Positions 5,750-8,494 of a stretch of DNA of 8,494 nucleotides are shown piece after piece. The position numbers were made by a program, and so were the translations under genes. The DNA lies in NCBI GenBank assembly GCA_031260545.1, contig JAIRJQ010000051.1, forward strand, positions 1 to 8,494, read 5' to 3'. The stretch is from Methanomassiliicoccaceae archaeon (GTDB taxonomy: Archaea > Thermoplasmatota > Thermoplasmata > Methanomassiliicoccales > Methanomethylophilaceae). The number at the start of each line of letters is the position of its first letter. The first letter of the stretch is position 1. The notes beneath the pieces were generated by a model. That model was not told the DNA's origin. It did no database searches and saw only the letters and a program-made list of their open reading frames with translations.

Positions 5750-8374
5750 ATGAACAAGATCGCCGATTGTAAGGACACCATTAATGTCAACGGTTCCGAA
5801 GTGACCATATTCAGCCTCAGGAAACTGGAGGACAGTGGTCTGAAGGGAATAAGCAGAATGCCATATTCGATAAAGGTCCTCATCGAATCGATGGCAAGGC
5901 AGAATGACGGTTCGCTGATATCCGATGACGATGTCATGACGATCGCATCATGGTCCCCGAAAGGCAATGATGACATCGACATACCATTCATACCCGCCCG
6001 CGTCATACTTCAGGATTTCACTGGTGTTCCTGCGGTTGTGGACCTCGCATCTATGAGGGCCGCCGTCAGCGCATTCGGTGAAGATCCGAAACTGATCAAT
6101 CCGTTGGTACCGGTGGATCTGGTGATCGATCATTCGATACAAGTGGACCGTGCAGGAACGAAGGATGCGCTGGACATCAACGAGAAAATAGAATTTCAAA
6201 GGAACGGGGAACGTTACTCGTTACTGAAGTGGGCGCAGTCCGCCTTTGATAATTTCAGAGTTGTACCGCCGGGCAACGGGATAATCCATCAGATCAACCT
6301 TGAGTTCCTGTCGCCGATAGTTCATCTGAAGAATATGAACGGAAAGATGACGGCATATCCCGACTCATGTTTTGGGACAGATTCGCACACGACGCAGATC
6401 AACGGTGCCGGCGTTCTCGGGTGGGGAGTAGGCGGTATCGAAGCGGAAGCGGTGATGTTAGGACAGCCGTGTTACATGAAATTGCCGGATGTTGTCGGTT
6501 TCAGGCTCACAGGAAAATTGAAAGAAGGCGTCAACGCAACGGATCTTGTGCTGACGGCCGTGGAGATGCTCAGGAAGAAAGGTGTTGTCGGAAAATTCGT
6601 TGAATTTTATGGTCCGGGGTATAAGGCACTGGATCTGGCAGACAGATCCACGATAGCGAACATGGGCCCGGAATACGGTGCGACCACAGGTTTCTTCCCG
6701 ATAGACGAGAGAACGATCGAATACCTTGAACTCACGGGACGCAGCGATGAACAGATCGAACTTGTGGAAAAGTATGCAAAGGCACAGGGCCTCTGGTATG
6801 ACGAAGAACCGGAATACAGCGACACGCTGGAACTTGATCTGAGCACGGTAGTTCCGTCGCTTGCCGGCCCGAAGAGACCGCAAGATCGAATACCATTGAG
6901 CGATATGAAGAAAGGATTCGGTAAGTTACTGGATGAACAGAAGATAAAGAAGAGAACGGTGAACGGGATATCCGACGGCGACGTTCTCATCGCGTCGATA
7001 ACGTCTTGCACTAACACCGCAAATCCGTCGGTGATGATCGCAGCCGGACTTCTGGCGAAGAATGCCGTAAATGCCGGCCTTAAAGCAAAGGAGCATGTGA
7101 AAACATCATTGTCGCCGGGATCGAAGGCTGTGACGGAATATCTGAAGGATTCCGGCCTTCTTCCGTATCTTGAGAAGCTCGGGTTCCATGTAACAGGATA
7201 CGGGTGCATGACATGCATCGGTAACAGCGGCCCCCTTGCCGCGGACATAGTAAGAACGGTGCAGGACAACGATCTGATCGGTGCCGCAGTGGTATCAGCC
7301 AACCGAAACTTCGAAGGACGCGTCTCACCTTACGTTAAAGCGAATTATCTCGCATCGCCTCCGCTTGTTGTCGCATTTGCGATATCCGGCTCCGTTGATA
7401 CGGACCTTGATAAGGAGCCGATAGGGAACGTCAACGGAAAAGAGATCTTCCTGAAGGACATATGGCCTTCCGACAAAGAGGTCAAAGATGCCGTTTCGAA
7501 ATATGTCACATCGAGGACATTCAGCGGACAGTACGCGAATGTGTTCAAAGGCGGTAAGAAATGGGATTCCGTAGACGCACCGAAAGGTTCCCTTTACGAG
7601 TGGGATGATTCATCAACGTACGTAAAGAACCCTCCGTTCTTCGGTTCGTTAGATAAAAAGCCGTCATTAAGGAACATCGACCGCGCAAGAGCGTTAGCAT
7701 ATCTCGGCGATTCTATAACGACCGATCACATCTCGCCGGCAGGAGAATTCTCCGAAAGATCGGAAGCTGGCTCATATCTCATTTCTCTCAATGTCAATCC
7801 GGAGGATTTCAACTCTTACGGCTCACGGAGAGGGAATCACGAGGTCATGATGAGAGGCACCTTTGCAAATATCAGATTAAAAAATAAGATAGCTCCCGGA
7901 ACGGAAGGCGGGTTCTCAAGATACATTCCGGAGAACAAGGTCGACACGATATTCGAGACCGCAAAACGTTATGACATTGACGAAACACCGAGGATCATAC
8001 TTGCCGGTAAGGAATACGGAACGGGAAGTTCAAGAGATTGGGCTGCGAAGGGGCCGTATCTTCTAGGTGTAAAAGCGGTAATAGCGGAATCATTCGAACG
8101 GATACACAGATCCAATCTCATAGGGATGGGCATCGTTCCGCTGCAATATGAGGAAGGGCAGAACGCATCCTCGCTGGGATTGACCGGTGAAGAGATATTT
8201 GACATAGAACTTGCCGGCATGGGGCCGAAGGATGAGATACTGGTCACCGCATACCGTGACGGAAAGAAATTGGAATTCTACACGATATCGAGAGTGGACG
8301 TCCCTGCGGAACTGGAGTATGTAAAGAACGGCGGGATACTTCAAACGGTGTTAAGAAAAATGACACGACCCTAA
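5750..8374 (+). CDS. acnA: Aconitate hydratase, AcnA type
   Basis: A complete 874-residue aconitase that isomerises citrate to isocitrate via cis-aconitate in the cytosol (citric acid cycle, or its partial form supplying 2-oxoglutarate). It closely follows the bacterial AcnA/IRP1 layout, and E. coli AcnA (891 residues) aligns by eye along its length. Motifs: LQDFTGVPAVVDLA early on, GTDSHTTQINGAGVLGWGVGG, then the three [4Fe-4S] cysteines: Cys420 in TSCTNT and Cys486/Cys489 in GCMTC. The C-terminal swivel domain has LGDSITTDHISPAG (about 654), SYGSRRGNHEVMMRGTFAN (about 690) and the active-site Ser/Arg in KEYGTGSSRDWAAKGP (about 760). I prefer ATG 5750 over the upstream TTG (5714): MNKIADCKDTI matches the family's N-terminal length and the TTG has no ribosome binding site. 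It is monocistronic, with a tRNA promoter just after the stop. Confidence 0.96.
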   Translation: MNKIADCKDTINVNGSEVTIFSLRKLEDSGLKGISRMPYSIKVLIESMARQNDGSLISDDDVMTIASWSPKGNDDIDIPFIPARVILQDFTGVPAVVDLASMRAAVSAFGEDPKLINPLVPVDLVIDHSIQVDRAGTKDALDINEKIEFQRNGERYSLLKWAQSAFDNFRVVPPGNGIIHQINLEFLSPIVHLKNMNGKMTAYPDSCFGTDSHTTQINGAGVLGWGVGGIEAEAVMLGQPCYMKLPDVVGFRLTGKLKEGVNATDLVLTAVEMLRKKGVVGKFVEFYGPGYKALDLADRSTIANMGPEYGATTGFFPIDERTIEYLELTGRSDEQIELVEKYAKAQGLWYDEEPEYSDTLELDLSTVVPSLAGPKRPQDRIPLSDMKKGFGKLLDEQKIKKRTVNGISDGDVLIASITSCTNTANPSVMIAAGLLAKNAVNAGLKAKEHVKTSLSPGSKAVTEYLKDSGLLPYLEKLGFHVTGYGCMTCIGNSGPLAADIVRTVQDNDLIGAAVVSANRNFEGRVSPYVKANYLASPPLVVAFAISGSVDTDLDKEPIGNVNGKEIFLKDIWPSDKEVKDAVSKYVTSRTFSGQYANVFKGGKKWDSVDAPKGSLYEWDDSSTYVKNPPFFGSLDKKPSLRNIDRARALAYLGDSITTDHISPAGEFSERSEAGSYLISLNVNPEDFNSYGSRRGNHEVMMRGTFANIRLKNKIAPGTEGGFSRYIPENKVDTIFETAKRYDIDETPRIILAGKEYGTGSSRDWAAKGPYLLGVKAVIAESFERIHRSNLIGMGIVPLQYEEGQNASSLGLTGEEIFDIELAGMGPKDEILVTAYRDGKKLEFYTISRVDVPAELEYVKNGGILQTVLRKMTRP

Positions 8375-8382
8375 AAGCAAAC

Positions 8383-8397
8383 CAAACGCTTTTAATA
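8383..8397 (+). promoter_or_regulatory. Archaeal promoter (BRE and TATA box) of the tRNA-Pro gene
   Basis: TTTAATA at 8391-8397 is preceded by the purine-rich CAAACG expected of a BRE. Its centre is about 27 bases before the mature tRNA 5' end at 8421, the standard spacing for archaeal tRNA genes. It begins within 10-20 bases of the acnA stop. Confidence 0.65.
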
Positions 8398-8420
8398 TTG
8401 AAGCGGATTCCGACATCAGC

Positions 8421-8493
8421 GGGCCCGTGGGGTAGCTTGGTATCCTTGTAGCTTCGGGAGCTATTGACTCCGGTTCAAATCCGGGCGGGCCCA
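8421..8493 (+). tRNA. tRNA-Pro, anticodon CGG
   Basis: A 73-base tRNA can be folded by hand. The acceptor stem is GGGCCCG (8421-8427) with CGGGCCC (8486-8492) and discriminator A at 8493. The anticodon stem is GTAGC/GCTAT (8448-8452 with 8460-8464) around loop TTCGGGA, giving anticodon CGG at 8455-8457 (reads CCG, proline). The T arm is TCCGG/CCGGG around TTCAAAT. The D arm has the expected AG and GGT bases but a weak stem. There is no intron at the usual anticodon-loop position. The window ends one base later, so whether CCA is encoded cannot be seen. Confidence 0.93.
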
Positions 8494-8494
8494 C

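Noticed and set aside
6607..7302. A 231-codon minus-strand frame inside acnA
   Set aside because: Antisense to the conserved core of aconitase and rich in Ser/Pro/Arg as reverse-strand shadows are; no motifs.

Overview
The window looks archaeal and most resembles the Thermoplasmatota. Methanomassiliicoccales-type methanogens are a possible but unproven home. Three things point to archaea: TATA-like boxes sit about 25 bases upstream of gene starts or of the tRNA; transcript leaders appear very short or absent; and intergenic pyrimidine/T tracts take the place of hairpin terminators. No mobile element, CRISPR array or rRNA is visible.

Layout, left to right. (1) Positions 3-503: the 3' end of a type I ABC exporter gene, followed by a T-rich tract. 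(2) Positions 504-768: a non-coding stretch ending in a promoter and a very strong ribosome binding site for a 30-residue, lysine-rich, single-cysteine microprotein (769-861, TTG start). (3) Positions 939-1451, minus strand: adenine phosphoribosyltransferase. (4) Positions 1452-1551: a divergent regulatory region with an almost perfect bacterial-type Fur box (18 of 19 bases). (5) Positions 1552-4878: a compact operon. It encodes a Fur-family regulator, a single 616-residue polypeptide that appears to fuse CbiM, CbiN and CbiQ, and a CbiO-type ATPase with an unusual C-terminal extension. (6) Positions 4883-5572, minus strand: a small nitroreductase-fold flavoprotein convergent with cbiO, only 4 bases away. 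(7) Positions 5750-8374: a complete AcnA-type aconitase, divergent from the nitroreductase gene. (8) Positions 8421-8493: a proline tRNA (anticodon CGG) with its own promoter, reaching the window edge.

The central system is the fur-cbi(MNQ)-cbiO operon, predicted to be a self-regulated energy-coupling-factor (ECF) importer for cobalt or nickel. The whole membrane part (substrate-binding M, auxiliary N, transmembrane coupling Q) is one chain driven by one kind of ATPase. The regulator keeps its DNA-binding helix and two CxxC zinc motifs but lacks the histidines that Fur proteins normally use to sense metal. The fusion, the altered regulator and the Fur box together are the part of the window most worth following up.
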